A DNA stretch of 64,000 bases from Eucommia ulmoides (Eukaryota > Streptophyta > Magnoliopsida > Garryales > Eucommiaceae), in assembly GCA_016647705.1 (NCBI GenBank), contig CM028339.1, positions 21,316,803 to 21,380,802 on the forward strand, read 5' to 3'. Below the pieces are notes generated by a model. It did no database searches. It had not been told where the DNA came from and saw nothing but the letters and a program-made list of their open reading frames with translations. Shown here piece by piece: positions 10,791 through 23,044 of the stretch; position 1 is the first letter of the stretch, and every line of letters begins with the position of its first letter. Both the position numbers and the translations under genes were made by a program.

Positions 10791-12056
10791 ATGTCATCCT
10801 AATCCACTGCTTTCTTCAACGCTGCGACGATCAACCAACTGACCTACTCACCGCCGCGGCGGTGACCTCTACACATATCTAAGATATTTTTAGGATATTT
10901 TTGAGATATTTTGCCTATAAATACCATCTCCTTTCTTCTCCTATTGCACTCTTCGGCCATTGGAGCCCCTTAGAATATATCTAAGGGTAGATAGAGAAGT
11001 TTTAGAAGGGGAACTCACATCCCGAGGTGGAGGAAGAAAGTGATCGTTGAACGGTTCTTAGCGAGAAATATTCGGACGAGGCTAAGTTCTATGATTTCTT
11101 CCCTTATTTATTTAACTTAGGATTTTGTGAGCATGTTTAGCTCATGCTTTATTTGTAAATGCAGTTATGGCCGTAGTTAAACATGGATTGTATAGGGATT
11201 AACACTATATTTATAAATATGTGATTCAGATGATTTCATTGTTGCGTTTTTGTTTGTTCTTTGTAGTTTGATTGTGTTTATCATATTTTTATGTTTATAT
11301 TTCTTAGATAGATATATCAAAAATACGGGGTTTGACACTCAGGAGAGGTAACCTCGGATTCGGACTAAAGTAAACATAACGCCAATCGATGACGTTGGGG
11401 CAGGACTCACATAACCTATGGTCGTTAAGACGTTGAGGGGGACTTCTTCATTGAATCAAAGTCATGTATTCCCCCATCTTACACTCGGGAGAGGTGGCGG
11501 TGGAGTTTTAGAACTGAGATTGTCGATAGGGTAAACACAACGCAACGATCCAATGACCCCGTCGGGAGTTGGATTGTGTGCAATCAATGACGTTGGGGCG
11601 AGACTTATGTGACCTAGGGTCGTTAAGATGTTGAGGGGGACTTCTTCATTGACACGGAGTCGCGTTATATCCATTGTCTTATGCTCTGGAGAGGTGGCAG
11701 GAGAGTTTACGAACTGAGATTATCAAATAGATCGAACACCGTAAATGTAAGTAAATTGAGATCGAACACGTATTTGTAAACTGAGTTAATTTCTAGACAA
11801 TTCTTTTCCCTAAAACATCTCATTATATTAGGATAGTTAATTTAGTTAATTAGTTTAGTTTAATATAAATGTTATGTATTATTTTTGCCTAGATAAAGTT
11901 AAGTCATGATAAACACGGTACTTGATAATAACGAATACCAATCCCTGTGGATACGATATCCGATCTTAAACGATCACACTATACTAAAACTTTGACCTCA
12001 TACACTTGTGAGTAGTCAACAAGCGAGTGCGTAACAAATGCTCGCCGTACAATGAT

Positions 12057-12833
12057 TATACATTGGAATTGGGAAAAATAAAATCCCTATGATCAATAAA
12101 GAATGAAATAGACAATATATAGATTTCCATTTTCTCCTACATTTTTCGTGAGCTTATTCAAAGTTAAATGTTTTTTTTTTCTTTCCAAAAATGACTACGA
12201 ACAAACCATAGAGAGTGAATGAAAATCCCTATGTTGTCTATAGGGCGCTTTATCGGGCCAAGAGATATAATTTTGTAAGGCTCCTAAATATTGTTTTTAA
12301 CATACAATTTTCAATTGATAATGGTAGAAAGACTAATTAAGATTTCCATTTACTCCTAAGAAGGTTTATCATCGAGTCTGTAATTTAAAATATTTACCAA
12401 ATGGTAGGATAGTTGTGTTATAGTTCAATATGGTTGTAACTTTAAAATTTTAGGAGAAACATAGATTTTGAATTACCCTGATAATGCATAATTATGTCCA
12501 AGTCAATCCGAGACTTTTTATCAAGGTTTGTGTTTTTAGACATGTCCATTTACATTACACGTCACGTTATATCATACATGCTACACGTTTGAAAGTCATT
12601 CGTTCATGAAAATTTATGCATTAAGTTCATACATGTACTAGAATACAATCACATGACATTTACATGTCCTAGAAGTACTTCATGTAATAAGCCATAATGA
12701 TTCATTAATTAGGATTTAAGTATTAATCATCGAAATCTAACTGGATCAATAATTCAAGGAAATTCTTTCTCAAAAGGGAGTTCCTACCCTCTGTTCTTGT
12801 TCTACTTGTGCCCGAGCTTGCCGACTCAATCAA
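12057..12833 (+). other. Leader of Tat/Ogre-like element, no gene seen
   Basis: Resumes right after the family A target duplication. AT-rich with stops in all frames; a gag-like reading begins at the ATG at 12834. Consistent with continuation of the leader left of 4986. Confidence 0.35.
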
Positions 12834-14130
12834 ATGGAAGATATCGATAGAGGCTCACAAAAGCCTACCAAAATGTTATAGTTAAGAGAAGAGGTAACCA
12901 CATTAAAAGGGACTGTTAGCTAGATAATTGATCTCCTTCAACTAATCCAACAAACATACCAAGCTTCTGCACCCCCGGTGCAAACACTGGATTCAATTAG
13001 GCCGTTATCATTGCACATACCATTAATATCTCGGGGGCCCAACCCATCAGTTTGGAAATCTATACCTCAAACATTGCATTTGATATTAAGACCCCAAGTG
13101 GCCCTAGCAGTGGCTAGTTCGAGCCAATTCCAGTATATGCAAGACCTATTACTCCAAGTCGGGTTATTCTAGAAGTAATCGAGCACATTAAAAAAATAGT
13201 CAAGGAGCAATCCGAAAAGACGTCCTTGCTGACAGAAAAGCTACAACAAATAGAAAAAGAGTTAAAAAAAGAAAAGAAAAGAGATAATATCTGACAATTG
13301 ACGCCATATACATCATGATATCATTAATACTGCAAGTGAAGTTCCTGGATAACTTCAAAATGACTAATCTCACAAAATACGATGGATCAGGGTGCCCAAA
13401 CTGGCACATTCAAAGGTATAATAATGAAATGGGGGCATATAACCATAACTATGTACTAGCCATTTGACTCTTCTAGCAATTCTTGGAAGGGTTAACTGCT
13501 TGATGACACAAAAACTTAGAGAAAGGAAAGCTGAAGACATTCATTGGCGTGGTCAAGGTATTAATTCTTTAACTAGTACGGGTACAACCAATAAATTTTA
13601 CCCGACAAGATATACCTTCAAACACTAACAAAGAAGAGTGGTGAAATTGTTTGAGAATCTGCCATCCATTGAAGAGACATGGCAACGCAAGTCGTGCCAC
13701 CTTTGCAAGGGGGAAAGATGGTCCATATGTTCATGCAAGCTCAGTTGTACCCATAGAATGCTCGAAACGTTAAATTGACCTTACTTGGATGTAATTCTTA
13801 GGGGAAAATATATAAAAGAAGGAAGTTGGACTAACAAAATACAAAATCTTGTGGAAAGTGAGGTTATATAGTTATCTCCCCTAAGGGGAAAAGATCTGGA
13901 GGTATATTTATCTTGTTGAACAAACACCAAGATGAAAGGAATTATATATCAGAAAATCCCCCAAACTCGGTCCAGTTCACATCCATACCCAGATTACTAG
14001 GGATTACCATTAGCCTACACTTTTGACTTGCGCATACCTTCTTATCAAACTTTTGAGGCCACCCAATCATCCTGAAAGTGGAATTGATTCACTCTACTTC
14101 CTATTCTTATTTCCCAATATTTAATGATTG
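12834..14130 (+). pseudogene. gag: Tat/Ogre-like gag remnant
   Basis: Reading from the ATG at 12834 gives a short acidic start, then a segment with REEVTTLKGT and LLQLIQQTYQASAPP, a Pro/Ser-rich stretch, a Lys/Glu coiled-coil-like segment (13180-13290), and then YDGSG-PNWHIQRY-NEMGAY (about 13380-13445). The last is the conserved core of Ty3/gypsy capsid proteins, usually KYDGTxDPxxHLxxY. Further on, in other frames, come ENLPSIEETWQRK and KMVHMFMQAQLYP, matching the later part of such gag proteins. Stops and frameshifts occur throughout, for example near 12880, 12925, 13290 and 13465. It is flanked on the right by a family A solo LTR. Recognised from memory of Ogre/Tat gag text, so lineage is less certain than Ty3/gypsy gag as such. 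Confidence 0.65.
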
Positions 14131-14342
14131 TGTGCAAAATAAGTTGTAAGCCCCAATTTCCTCTTAGTAAGAAAACCCCCAATCTCCAAAGTTTAACCCC
14201 TACACTTTCTGTAGATACTACTCTAGAGTGGCTGGTCATCATATGACCAGTGTTGACATCTTCGACACAACATCGAAGAATTTTTTTGGATAGGTGTCTT
14301 GAGTTTACCCAAGTGTGGAGGATAAAGTGAAGCCAATGATAT

Positions 14343-15629
14343 TGGTAGTACGTAGATACGTCGTTACTTTCACCGCAAGTGTACGGGTCAAGTTTTAGTA
14401 TAATGGTAAGAGTTGGGGTTGTCGTATCCATAGGGATTGGTTGAGATTATTGTCGAGTACCGTAATTATCATAACCTAACTTTATTTAGGCGATAAAAAA
14501 TAGAGTTTAGAATTAATAAATACTAATCTAATTAACTAATTATACTAATTAAACTATATTACTATTTTGAGATGTTTAGAGGAATAGATTATCTAGGGAT
14601 TAACTTCGTTTACAAAAACGTGTTTGGTTTCGTTTAGTTTACAATAATGGTATTCAACTTATCCGATAATCTCTGTATCGTAAACTCACTCACCACCTCT
14701 TCCGAGTATAAGATGAGTGAATATGCGACTTCATGTCAATGAAGAAGTCCCTCTCAACATTTTAACGACACTAGGTCACATGAGTCTTGCCCCAACGTCA
14801 TTGATTGCACACTTTCTAACTCCTTCCCGGTTATTAGATCGTTGCGTTGTGTTTAACCCTAATCCGAATTCGGGATTACATGTCCCGAGTGTCAAACCCC
14901 GATTTTTCAATACATCTGAACAATCATATAAACATGACAAATCAATAAACACAATCAAATAATAAAGAACAACATATTCATAAATTTATATTAATCCCAT
15001 CGATAATCCATGTTTATCCCATGACCATAACCATATATACAATGAAACATGAGCTAAACATACCCAACAAACTACCGAAGTTAAGAATTGAAAGAAAGAA
15101 ACGAAAGACTTAGCTGTTGCTTGAAGATTTGGCACTAAAACTGTTCAATGATCGCTTCTCCTTCTTTGCAACGTGTTCTTCTTCTTCGGGTTGTGAGCTC
15201 TCCCTCAAAAACCTCTCAAAACTATCATCCCTAAGTGTATGGAGGGTTGTATGCTCGAAAATAAGGAGGAAGAAGAAGATAAAGGGAAAAATATCTCAAA
15301 AAGTATAAAAAATAACACTTTACAGCTGTAGGGGTCACCGCTGCCGTGGTGGGTATGTCGGCAGTGTCACCCTGTGGCGATGGGTTTTCTGCATTCCCAG
15401 TATTCTTATCGCTGCGGTGGTGGACTGCAACTTTGAAACAATTGCCTTTTTGTTCATTTTCCCACCGTTTTTCCACCGTCTTGCTCCGATTAGCTTGATA
15501 TTCCATCGTTTTATCTTATTTTTACCCCCAAACACCTGTATAATACAAAAACACATAAAAACGTAATAAACATACTCGAAAACTCACAGGTTCAGTTTGA
15601 AAATACATAGATGTAAATTACACCTATCA
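14343..15629 (-). mobile_element. Family A solo LTR (subfamily A2)
   Basis: On the minus strand it begins TGATAGGTGTAATTTACATC at 15629 and ends in CTACCA at 14343. Flanking 5-mers GATAT (14338-14342) and GATAG (15630-15634) look like a duplication with one change. One copy of the internal module is present (about 14700-14880). No PBS or internal sequence adjoins it, so it is a solo LTR left by recombination. Confidence 0.75.
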
Positions 15630-15634
15630 GATAG

Positions 15635-16669
15635 TTAAGATAAATTTTCGGACAAGGGTGAGACGTTTCGGAAAGAGTCACGATCATTGATACCTTAACT
15701 TCTTTCCGAATTCCAAACTATTCTGGTAAAATTGGGGCCTCTTGTTCCAATCCCAAGTTTAGTTAGCCTTCTATGTTCAAGGGAAATAATTGTGTGACGG
15801 ATTTAAATTTTGATGAAATGCATGTTATTTTCCCACAAATAATTTCAAATCTTTATTTTCTTAATTTTCAAGTAATCAAATTGAATGTTAAAAATTAAAT
15901 GTAGTAAGAATGATCTAAGCTATGATAATCTAATTTTAAAACTAAATTAGAACATAATCCAAAAGAACAAAAATAGAAATAACTCATCTCACCCAAACGA
16001 TGGTGAGATACTTGAATGCTCGAGAAAATTTGAAGGGGGAACCATGACCTAATGTTTAATCACTACAAATGTTCCAATGGGAGGACTCTAGGAAATCGAA
16101 AAGTGAGAAGCGACCAAAAAATTTCAATCAAAGAAACTATCCATTGAAGTAATAAAAGAATGCGGAACCTGAAGATTAGTTAATCCTCAAGAATCACAAT
16201 ACAAGCTTCCTTCAGTTAGAAGAGTTTTCAAAAATATGATGTATTCCATGAGGTAAAAGAAGACCAACCAAAGCCATACCAAAGAAGATGGTACCCAAGA
16301 TATGATAATACTTAACAAACACCTTGAGATGGGCTTATTTGTACCTACACTTTTTTATTTATTTATTAAAAGATGTATTTTTTTGAGAGCAATTAAAAAA
16401 AAAAAAAAAAAACACAGGGGATTAATGAATTGGAGATTTGAGTAGTCTGAGTACTAAGCCGTAAAAGTGTCTCAACACCTAATGACTTGAGCTAACTGGA
16501 CTAGGATCATTGCACAAAATTCGCTACACAAATTGCTCAGAACACCAAGATGCTAGTCAACCTAAGTGTGTCAAAAAAAAAAAAAAAAAAAAGGTAAAAA
16601 AAGAAAAAAAGAAAAGAAAAGGGAGAGTTATAGAGAGATGGATCCCTAGTGCTCAATAACATTGAGTAA
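15635..16669. other. Region without recognisable gene
   Basis: AT-rich, with stops in every frame. It has two poly-A runs (about 16395-16412 and 16573-16592). By position it would be internal sequence of the enclosing Tat/Ogre-like element, but no protease, RT or integrase motif is readable. Confidence 0.35.
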
Positions 16670-17043
16670 TGATAGGTGTGATCTACCTACATATTTCCAA
16701 ATCGATTTTGTTAGTTTTAGTGTAGTTTTTTATATTTATTTTATTATGTTTTAATTAGTTTTTATACTTTTTGTATAAATCAGGTGTGTGGGGTGAAAAG
16801 GTATGAAACTGGAGTGAAAACGATTAGATCGAACCAAGAACGGTCGAAGAACAGTGGAAAAACAAGAACGGAGGCAAAATTCTGAAAACCAGCCCACCGC
16901 CTAGGCGTCCAGACCACTGCCTAGGCAATGAAAATGTAGAGAGGGCCTAAATATACTGGAAGCTCACCTCCTAGGCGGTGAAATTGCGGAGAGGTCACCA
17001 AATCCATCGCTATCCTCACCTCCGGGCGATCAACCAACTGACA
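16670..17043 (+). repeat. Family A LTR, U3 fragment
   Basis: Begins TGATAGGTGTGATCTACC and follows the A1 LTR through the palindromic-module zone (CACCTCCTAGGCGGTGAA at 16965-16982). It stops at CCAACTGACATA where a reverse-oriented LTR copy begins. The two LTR pieces are head to head. Confidence 0.75.
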
Positions 17044-17053
17044 TACAAAAACT

Positions 17054-18668
17054 TGTACGCGCGGAGGATTCGATCCTTGTGTATTGACTACTTGCAAGTG
17101 TACGAGGTCAAATTTTTAGTATAGTGTGATCGTGAAAGATCAGGTTATCGTATCCATAGGGATTAGTGTCGTTACTATTGAGTACCGCGTTTGTCATGAC
17201 CTAACTTTATCTAGGTGACCAAAAATGTAAATAATTAATTAAACTAAACTAATTAAGTAAATTATCTATACTAATATGCTAATACATTTTAGGGGAAATC
17301 ATTGCCTAGGGATTAACTTGTTTACAAATGTGTGTTCGATCTCGACTTACTCACGTTTACGGTGTTTGACGTAATTAACAATCTTGGTTCTAAAACTTTC
17401 TCGCCACCTCTCCCGAGTGTAAGATGATGGATATAACACGACTTCGTGTCAACGAAGAAGTCCCCCTCAACGTATTAACGACCCTAGGTCACGTGAGTCT
17501 CGCCCTAACGTCATTGATTGCACACAATCCAACTCTTGACTGGGTTATTGGATCGTCGCGTTGTGTTTACCCTATCGACAATCTCAGTTCTAAAACTCTA
17601 CCACCACCTCTCCCAAGTGTAGGACGGGGGAATACTTGACTTCGAGTCAATGAAAAAGTCCCCCTCAACGTCTTAATGACCCTAGGTCACGTGAGTGTTG
17701 CCCCAGCGTTATCGATTGTCCACAATCCTAACCTCGACCGGGGTATTGGATCGTGGTGTTTGTTTACCCTAATCTGAATCCTGGGTTTGTCAAACCTTGT
17801 ATTCTCTATATATCTAACTAAGCATAATAACCAAACAATAAGATAAACACAATAAAACTATAAAGAACAAACATAAACGCAACACCGAAATAATCTGAAT
17901 TATATATTTATAAATATAGTGTTAATCCCTACACAATCCATGTTTAACTATGACCATAACCGTATTTACAAATAAAGAACGAGCTATACATGCACAAAAA
18001 ATCCTAAGTTAAATAAATAAGGGGAGAAATCGAAGAACTTAGCCTCGTAAGAAGATTTGTCGCTAAGAACCGTTCAACGATCATTTCGCTGTCTTCCTCC
18101 ACTTTGGGATGTGAGCTCTCCCTCTAAAAATCATCTATCTACTCGTAGATATATTCTAATGGGCTCAAAATGCTAAGATATTTCAAGAAGAGAAGAGAGA
18201 AATGAATATTTATAGGCAAAATATCTAAAAAATATCCTAGATTTTGCAGAGGCCACAGCGTAGGCGGTGAGTATATCGGTTGGTTGATCGCCGCGGCCGC
18301 GAGGATAACGGTGGATTTGGTGACCTCTCTATAGTTTCACTGCCTAGGCGGTGAATATCACTGCCTAGGTGGTGAGCTTCTAGCAGATTTAGGCCCTCTC
18401 TTCATTTTCATCGCCTTAGCGGTAGTCTGGATGCCAAGGCGGTGGGCTAGTTATTAGAATCTTGCCTCCGTGCTTGTTTTTCCACCGTTCTTCGACCATT
18501 CTTGGTTCGATCTGATTGTTTTCACTCCAGTTTCATACATTTTCACCCCACACACTTGATTTATACAAAAAGTATGAAAACTAATTAAAACAGAATAAAA
18601 TAAATCTAAAAACTACTCTAAAACTAACAAAATCGGTTTGGAAATATGTAGGTAGATCACACCTATCA
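17054..18668 (-). repeat. Family A LTR (subfamily A1), reverse orientation
   Basis: On the minus strand it runs from TGATAGGTGTGATC (18668) to CGTACA (17054). Two internal modules are present (about 17400-17750), and CACTGCCTAGGCGGTGAA and related modules lie at 18240-18460. It is bordered on both sides by family A internal sequence: a polypurine-like stretch and internal region at 18669 onward, and the first bases of the PBS region (AGTTTTTG, reverse strand, 17044-17053) on the other side. A normal terminal LTR has internal sequence on one side only. Confidence 0.8.
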
Positions 18669-19690
18669 AATACCCCCAAACTTGGAATTTTGCTAGTTCT
18701 TGAGCAAAATACACACATGAAAATGAAAAATACAACTAAATGAAATAACTAACAACCTAAAACAATCTAAACTAGATTATCCAAATCAAGTATCCTGAAC
18801 TACCTCGCCTAGGATTTCACCTCAAGCTTCCCCTTAATCAGGTTCTAGAATCCTTAATTTGTCATGAATTTGGCTAATCGATAATCGTCCTCAAATCAAT
18901 TGAATAGAAATACATTTAGTCTGTGTGTTGTTGTAAATTAGGATCTACAATAATTTTGACCAAAATGCATAGTCAAGCACACAGAACACACATGCATGGG
19001 TATTATCCTTGACTTCAAAAACAACCAGGGGTAATTATCATCATCAGGTAACGGCCTAGATGAATGCAAAACTCAGCATGCACACCACAAGACAAAAACA
19101 TAAACACATTCTAACCTAAACAAACATGCACACGAGAAAAACAGTAACACATTTAACATACTATACTACACATTACCGCTATACTCACACAAAATGGATA
19201 GTGTCCTTAGCGAACCCAATTGTCAATCTCAACATATGAATATAAATCATGTTGACGAAGGGGGTTTAGAACACGTACCTGGGAGGCGAGATGATCTCAC
19301 CTCCTAATAAATTCGGCTGTGACGGATTTAACTTATTTTTTACCTTGGGTTGCCTCCCAAGAAGCGCATGGTTTAATGTCCTCAGACCGTCATTTTCAGA
19401 TCAATCTCAAGCTTGGCGAGAATTTGCTTTGTTCGGCTCAATCTTTCAATGACATGCCTTACCGGATTATATGCGTGGCCACAACACTATAAACGGCTCA
19501 GAATCCTGTCGAAAGGGATGCATCAATACCCGTCGATCTAACATCGGCAAGTACCCTGCATAGGAAACAATAACAAAACTACAAACAAATATTATATACA
19601 AAAGAAATGCCTAAAGTAAAATCGGGTCATTTACTCATAATATCAATAATAAACGACAAACACAATTCCCGACAATCGTTACCAAGCAAT
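18669..19690 (-). mobile_element. Family A internal region fragment
   Basis: Reverse complement of most of 6640-8522 of the complete element, lacking the part equivalent to about 7570-8400. It includes both hairpins and the sequence next to the polypurine tract. The 5' LTR that should follow on the right is missing. No coding frame is seen. Confidence 0.75.
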
Positions 19691-19817
19691 CTAATCTTTT
19701 ATAGTCAATCAGCTATACAGGTTGATTATTTCTTTTGTAGGTTGATTATTTCGTTTATAGATGTTTTTTTTAATAAAACATATCGAGTGGTTTTAGAAGA
19801 TGTTTCCGAAAGAGAAG
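19691..19817. other. Short unassigned stretch
   Basis: A reading with VVLEDVSERE is open across 19790-19817 and continues after the Copia solo LTR at 21494 for about 17 more codons, so the flanks were once contiguous. No family is recognised. Confidence 0.3.
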
Positions 19818-21488
19818 TGTTAGCCTAGTAAGCTACTAAAGAAGGGAGGGGAGGGGTGAATTGGATAGTTATAAAACTTTCAATAAATAAATGTTTCAAT
19901 ACTTAATTATAAAATAATCAATTTTTCCTAAATCAATTGTTATCTTCATTACGCAACGGATAAATGTTTAATTCTAGGTGCACACCCAAATAAAGTGTAA
20001 AGAATAATAATAAAGTAGCACACCAAGATATATTGTAGTTCAGTAAGTTAGACTTGACTAATCTAGTCCCCCGAGCTCTATGGAGATTCGAAACCTCTAA
20101 ACCCTTGATTCCTTTAACGGTAGTAACCAAACCCGTATAACGATTCTTTTTCCAGACTCAGAATCAACCTTTATCATTTTCATTTTCCTAGACTAAGGAA
20201 GAATCTTATTTTTTTACCAGGTTAAAGACTAGCCTAATTCTATTAAAGGAAGAATCACAACCTTACAACTCTCACAAGTATCATTTTCTCTGGTAAGGAT
20301 TGAACCTTTACAATTCAACATATATAATTTGATATCGAGCCCTCCAACGGCTACGTTTCAAAAGACATGCTTCTAAAAGGCACCTTTAGACCCCATATAA
20401 CATAGTCATTCAATTCTAGTGTAATTCACTTAAAAATAACTTTTAAAACTCTCAAATAAGACCATAAATATTTCTCAATTATCAATCGTAAAGATTGAAA
20501 TTATTTAGTTGCTAAAATTGAGAGAATCTTTAATTAAGTGGACCAAATCAATGGGGATATCAAAATACATGTATCATATCTTCAATAGGTTCAAATCCCC
20601 ATAAAATTCTACCTTGGAATAAAAAAATGGCTAGTTTTTTACCAAAATCTCAAATTTCTCTAAATCTCAACCGAAACAGTCAGTTGACTAAACCCTGGCC
20701 TATCGGTTGACCGATTTATAAAACATGCGATCAGGCCAAAGATAACACCCCAGTCGGTTGACCGATCTCCCCTTGGTCGGTTGACCGATTAGTTAAGGGA
20801 GTTTTCCTTGCCAAATTCTGGTACAATCGGTTGATTGATTGCCTTCTAATCAATTGACCGATTGGTTTAGAGACTTTTATTTTTCCATACTTAAGCCCAT
20901 CGATTGACAGATCACCTTTGGTCAGTTGATCGATTGCTTTTGGATCTTCACATTTTGCTCTAAAAACTTCACTGTTTCAAATGGTTAACCGATCCTTTCT
21001 AATCAGTTGGCCGATTGATGCTGGTTGGTTAATTTCTTTACCAATTTCTACTCCAAAATCCACTGTTTTGACTCAGTTAACCAATTGATTTTCTTGGTTG
21101 ACGAATTCAACCTTAAACTTTAACTTTTTATTCTTTAATCATGATTTTTAATTAGGTCACATAAGAAGAGCATAATTAATCAATAATTAGGATTCTAAAC
21201 TCTAATATTTCAGCACACAAAAACATAATTTATTTAATAGTGTTGTGTGTGATCCTAATTTGGATTGCATTAAGAACATAAGAGTATTGAGTTTTTTCAC
21301 CTAATTTCTTTAATGTTTTCAACACTTTTTATTTCTTCACCTTGTCTATCTTTGCATCCTTAATATTTTCTTCATGATATCTTCAACACAATCAATAAAT
21401 TGAACTCTTTCTCTGAAACACTCAACAAACACATTAGTTCCATCAAAATATCAATAATTAATTGTCTATAAAAACCTAGGGATCAACA
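19818..21488 (-). mobile_element. Copia-type solo LTR with perfect target duplication
   Basis: Starts TGTTAGCC, ends GGGATCAACA, and is flanked by AGAAG on both sides (19813-19817, 21489-21493). The GGGGTGAATTGGATAG block near its plus-strand start is the reverse of the ACCCAATTC-CCCTC text that ends this Copia group's LTRs, so it lies in minus orientation. No internal region. The middle (20680-21110) is dense in GGTTGACCGAT-like repeats. Confidence 0.85.
20680..21110. repeat. Cluster of degenerate CGGTTGACCGATT motifs
   Basis: At least a dozen variants, for example ATCGGTTGACCGATT (20722-20736) and GTCGGTTGACCGATC (20754-20768), at irregular 15-60-bp spacing. The core is nearly self-complementary. 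Similar but weaker clusters occur in or beside the other Copia LTRs at 32.98-33.25, 36.11-36.40, 54.17-54.45 and 56.87-57.15 kb. Confidence 0.75.
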
Positions 21489-21493
21489 AGAAG

Positions 21494-23040
21494 AAAGTGC
21501 AAGAAGGGAAAAAGAGTTCACTCTAGGAGTCCCCAAAAACATCTAGGGCCAAGTCTTCCTCGATAATGATCTCAAATAGGATCAGACTCTAGAAATTAAT
21601 GGGATTGAGAGAGTTAAATCTATGGATAAGAACTGCACAAAATGAACTAGAATATTATTGATCATATATTATCATAACTCAGGTCAGTCAAATACATAAG
21701 GCTTTGACAAACAAAAAAAAGATACTTGCTTATTTTGAATTTATTTATTTAAATGTATTTGCGCCAAAATAATGATGGAGGGATTTGAAAGTAATACATA
21801 GGATATAGGGGGTACAATACCTCAAGAACTAGAACTAAGTCCAAAGTTTGGAAGAGGAAGAGAAGTCCGGTTGTTCTCATGCTATCGTGAAAAATAGGTC
21901 TCGTCCCATATTCTCTACCAAACATACCATCTGAAGAAACAATTTGTTTCCATATCAAACTCCCTCAAGTTTACTAGATCCACAAAATTTAGAAGCCTGA
22001 AATATGCAAACAGAAAACACCAATCTATTTTTCCATGCTAGAAACATTGGGACCCTCATCTTTAGGAAGAGAAAATAACTTGGAATTCCCTAACTACATT
22101 ATCCTTCCATAAAATAGGATCCGCCAAGGTGGAAGAATTTTTATTACTTCTCGGGCATGCCAAATACCAAGCTTTCAGCAGCTAAAAGTCATAACAACAT
22201 TATTCAATTACCCTACCACACAGGTAATTCTAGCATGTTGATAAACGATTCACAAGAATATACCTTAGGCAATAACCTTAACAATCCAGTTGAGGACTCC
22301 AACAAAACAACCACTTTGGAATATGAAAATAGAATTATTTGCAGAAAGGATTTTCAGCAAAAAGGTAAGAATGCCCTAGGGATTCAAAATTAGGAGTCAG
22401 CGGGAAAATTTTCTAGAAGTCATTCGAAAAATGACATCAGAGAAATTCAACATCCAACATCGCATGTCTCACACCAACAATGTGGGTGAGTCACCGACGC
22501 AACACATCCATCTCCTACCCTATCCAATAAACAAGACAAGGTGCTAAGATTATCAAAATAAAAGCTAGAAGGCATCAACAAGGCAAGATCAAGAACTGGT
22601 AAAGTAACCATGGGCACAAGACCTAAGAGAAAGAACTTCCTAAAAAAACATCTATATCATTTTAAAAACAAATGTTTTTCACGCTATCTTCACGATATCA
22701 TAGAAATTTTGCGTTGTCAAGTTATGATGTATTCGGTTAAGGTTTCATAAAAGTCTTGTACATTATATAGGTCTACATAACCAATAAAAAAGGCATACAA
22801 TCACGTCATCTTAGGTTATGAAAAGCATATGACACGTGTTGTCAGTTAATATTTCAAAACAATTGTATTTAATCATGTAGGTACTACATTTTCTATGCAA
22901 ATCTTCTTGAAAATTTATAACCAGCATTATGCAATATTATGCTTCCACTTGATGAGCTCATATAACCAATATCTCCATTTTGGATTTCATAAAGGTCATT
23001 AACTTTTTCAATTCAATGTTAAAAATCTAAATCCATTCAA
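21494..23040. other. Region without recognisable gene
   Basis: Short frames only. By position it should be the distal internal part of the enclosing Tat/Ogre-like element. The 78-codon frame at 22157-22393 has no motif I recognise. Confidence 0.35.
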
Positions 23041-23044
23041 CCCC

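Larger units (their letters stand above)
4991..12051 (+). mobile_element. Complete non-autonomous LTR retrotransposon, family A
   Basis: Two LTRs in the same orientation (4991-6598 and 8523-12051) bound a 1.9-kb internal region, and the whole is flanked by the 5-bp duplication ATGAT (4986-4990, 12052-12056). A tRNA-Asp-type primer site follows the 5' LTR. The pre-LTR sequence GTTTTGGGGTATT stands in the polypurine-tract position. No gag, protease, integrase or RT can be read internally, so it must have depended on enzymes from elsewhere. Its PBS and the CTTGGGAGG-hairpin sequence resemble the Athila group of Ty3/gypsy elements. The 3' LTR was later split by a family B insertion; without it and its extra target copy the element is about 5.1 kb. 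Confidence 0.85.
8523..12051 (+). repeat. Family A 3' LTR, interrupted by a family B LTR
   Basis: Begins TAATAAGTGTGATC (equivalent to TGATAGGTGTGATC in the 5' LTR) after a polypurine-like TTTTGGGGTATT and ends CTCGCCGTACA before the target duplication ATGAT. Removing 8836-10790 plus one copy of ATGTC leaves about 1.57 kb, close to the 1.61 kb of the 5' LTR. Two copies of the internal module are visible at about 11380-11720. Several single-base differences from the 5' LTR show the insertion is old. Confidence 0.85.

Noticed and set aside
14385-14440. tRNA-like text (TATAATGGTAAGAG) as a possible tRNA gene
   Set aside because: It is part of the conserved right end of every family A LTR and does not fold as a tRNA with a B box at the proper distance.
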